Assembly: GCF_050947875.1 (NCBI RefSeq)
Contig: NC_134569.1
Span: forward strand, 190,646,067-190,710,066
Direction: 5' to 3'
Source of the DNA: Dermacentor variabilis
Lineage: Eukaryota; Arthropoda; Arachnida; Ixodida; Ixodidae
Length of the DNA: 64,000 bases
Below are positions 62,601 to 64,000 of the stretch, piece after piece. The stretch's first letter is position 1. Each line of letters starts with the position of its first letter. Under the pieces are notes generated by a model. It saw only the letters and a list, made by a program, of their open reading frames with translations, was not told the origin of the DNA and ran no database searches. A program made the position numbers and the translations under genes.

Positions 62601-64000
62601 ACGACAAAAGTTGCAATGTTCCAATACAGATTTTCATCAAGCAAACAAAAGAAAAGAAAAAAAAGAAAAGGTCGCAGGTGGCGTCCATTTATTTCTTCTA
62701 CATTTGCGCTTATATTCGTTTTGGCGTGCTTCGATTTGTACTCCTGTGGTTGACGAGCATGTATTCACAGTTGTGAAAGGCCGTCGGTACGCCTGCGAAA
62801 GTGTTCTTTCAGAACTACCGGGCCAGAAGCGTTTAGAAATCGTTGTATATTAATTACCCATTGCGTTTCATTTTCCTGTGCTGCCCTCTGCCGCAAACAG
62901 CTGGAAACATTTTCGAAGGGCGTCGGGGCTTTCGCCGGTTGATTTGTGTACCTGCGCCCACGGTGAGTGCGCTTCATGTGTGCGTTTCGCGGATCGATAA
63001 TCATTAATAATGTTTTCTCCGGGCAGAATGTCGTTCGTGGAAGCCACGAAGCAGTCAATGACTACCGGGTGAGGGGGCCTGTGTGCGCTGTTGTGCAAAC
63101 GGTGCGACCGATAAAGGCACGTGAAGTTCCGTTTGCCGACAAGGCTGCCTTGGAGTTTGAGGTCGCTGATTTTAGACTTGAATCTCGCATTTGGTATTTT
63201 TGTTAAACATTATTATCACATTTCGCATATTCAAAAGGTATTCGAGCGCAGCCTTCTACGCCGGATTTATCGAAGCGGTAAACTTGTTTGCGTAGACATC
63301 TACAGGCGCAGATCGTTGAGCGTCAGATATTCTGTAAAAGGTGCATCGCTGATATGAAATAATCTCTGAACGTAGCAAAACATACATATCTGCGCATATG
63401 TGCCGAGTTGTACCACCCGGAGACGCGACAATATGAGCTGCCGAGCCACTTCAACAATGGCAACTGTGATCCAGATAACATATTACGGGCTGTTAATTTA
63501 TTTCTGATTCTCGCTTTCTTGAACTCCATCATACTCAGCAGTTTGCGCGTACCAGGAAACGTTTTTGAGAAAACTGTGCTCGCATAATTTAAGAGCTCAT
63601 TTACAGACCGTGTCGTTCTCTCGCGTAAAGTTGGATGCCATCGGTGAGACAGACTGTACAACTGAGAGAGGCAGTTGTTTCTTCTTGTGTATACGAAATG
63701 CACCGGCTCTTGTTTCTCGCTTGACACAGAGGCAAACAATGCATCTCTGGAATTGTCAAATGTGTCGGCTTAGCTGCAAATATTGCCCCAACGATCTACG
63801 TAGCGAATGTGAACGGACACATACGGCAACGGTGGCGTACAGATTTTGGCACAACGCTGCGTCACCACTTGCCGCTTATAGTGTATACGCGCCTTGCGAA
63901 GTGGAGTGTAGTCGACTTCTAATCGCGAACGACAGCACTGAGCTATGAAAGCTCTTTCATTCTTTCTAACTGCTTCCCTTTCAGCTCAAGTCAACCAAAA
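59686..64000. repeat. Macrosatellite unit 11 (partial, cut by window end)
   Basis: Last copy. The window ends at unit position 4315, before the exon-like segment and the SINE. Every diagnostic base I checked matches unit 10. The array evidently continues past the window. Confidence 0.97.
60875..61425. mobile_element. MITE-like block, unit 11 copy (551 bp)
   Basis: No difference noticed from the unit 10 copy. Confidence 0.6.

Noticed and set aside
1..64000. CRISPR array or bacterial/phage repeat system
   Set aside because: The repeat period is 5.56 kb without short repeats and unique spacers, there are no cas-like genes, and the mobile elements are of animal type.

Overview
This window is animal nuclear DNA dominated by one macrosatellite. 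A unit of about 5.56 kb is repeated head to tail about 10.8 times from the first base to the last. There is no bacterial gene organisation. The signs of a eukaryote are a tRNA-derived SINE in every unit, a non-LTR retrotransposon with reverse transcriptase and RNase H, inverted-terminal-repeat DNA elements, and good spliceosomal splice-site matches. The retrotransposon protein, especially its GFRPGLSTQDAM block and its VDAAW...AEQAAIALA...SDSKAA RNase H, looks like copies I associate with hard ticks. An arthropod, probably an ixodid tick, is my best guess. It is an inference from recall, not a database match.

Layout, with the phase set arbitrarily at the window start: unit 1 1-5560, unit 2 5561-11119, unit 3 11120-16678, unit 4 16679-22236, unit 5 22237-27796, unit 6 27797-33356, unit 7 33357-38916, unit 8 38917-44474, unit 9 44475-54125 (expanded to 9651 bp), unit 10 54126-59685, unit 11 59686-64000 (partial). 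Lengths without the insertion are 5558-5560 bp. Each unit carries, in order: a possible TATA box near its start; small perfect hairpins; a ~551-bp block bounded by imperfect inverted repeats (a MITE-like element) containing TAGCGTACGCTA palindromes; about 3.3 kb with no recognisable gene; a ~145-nt exon-like segment with strong splice signals; and a ~190-bp SINE. I recognise no convincing host protein gene in the unit.

Unit 9 differs by an insertion of exactly 4091 bp. It is nested three deep. The resident MITE-like block is interrupted, at the centre of its palindrome, by a related inverted-repeat element (45716-49803). That element is interrupted in turn by a 5'-truncated LINE (about 46110-48997) flanked by a 9-bp target-site duplication. 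Without the LINE, the inserted element is about 1.19 kb. It looks like an internally deleted PIF/Harbinger-type transposon keeping the start of a Myb/SANT-like protein on the + strand and what may be the start of a transposase on the - strand, facing each other.

Sequence differences between units are mosaic: different sites group the units differently. This is the expected trace of unequal exchange and gene conversion inside an array. No new multi-gene system is visible. The points of most interest are the array, its mosaic history, the nested self-family insertion, and a possible transcribed exon in every unit.
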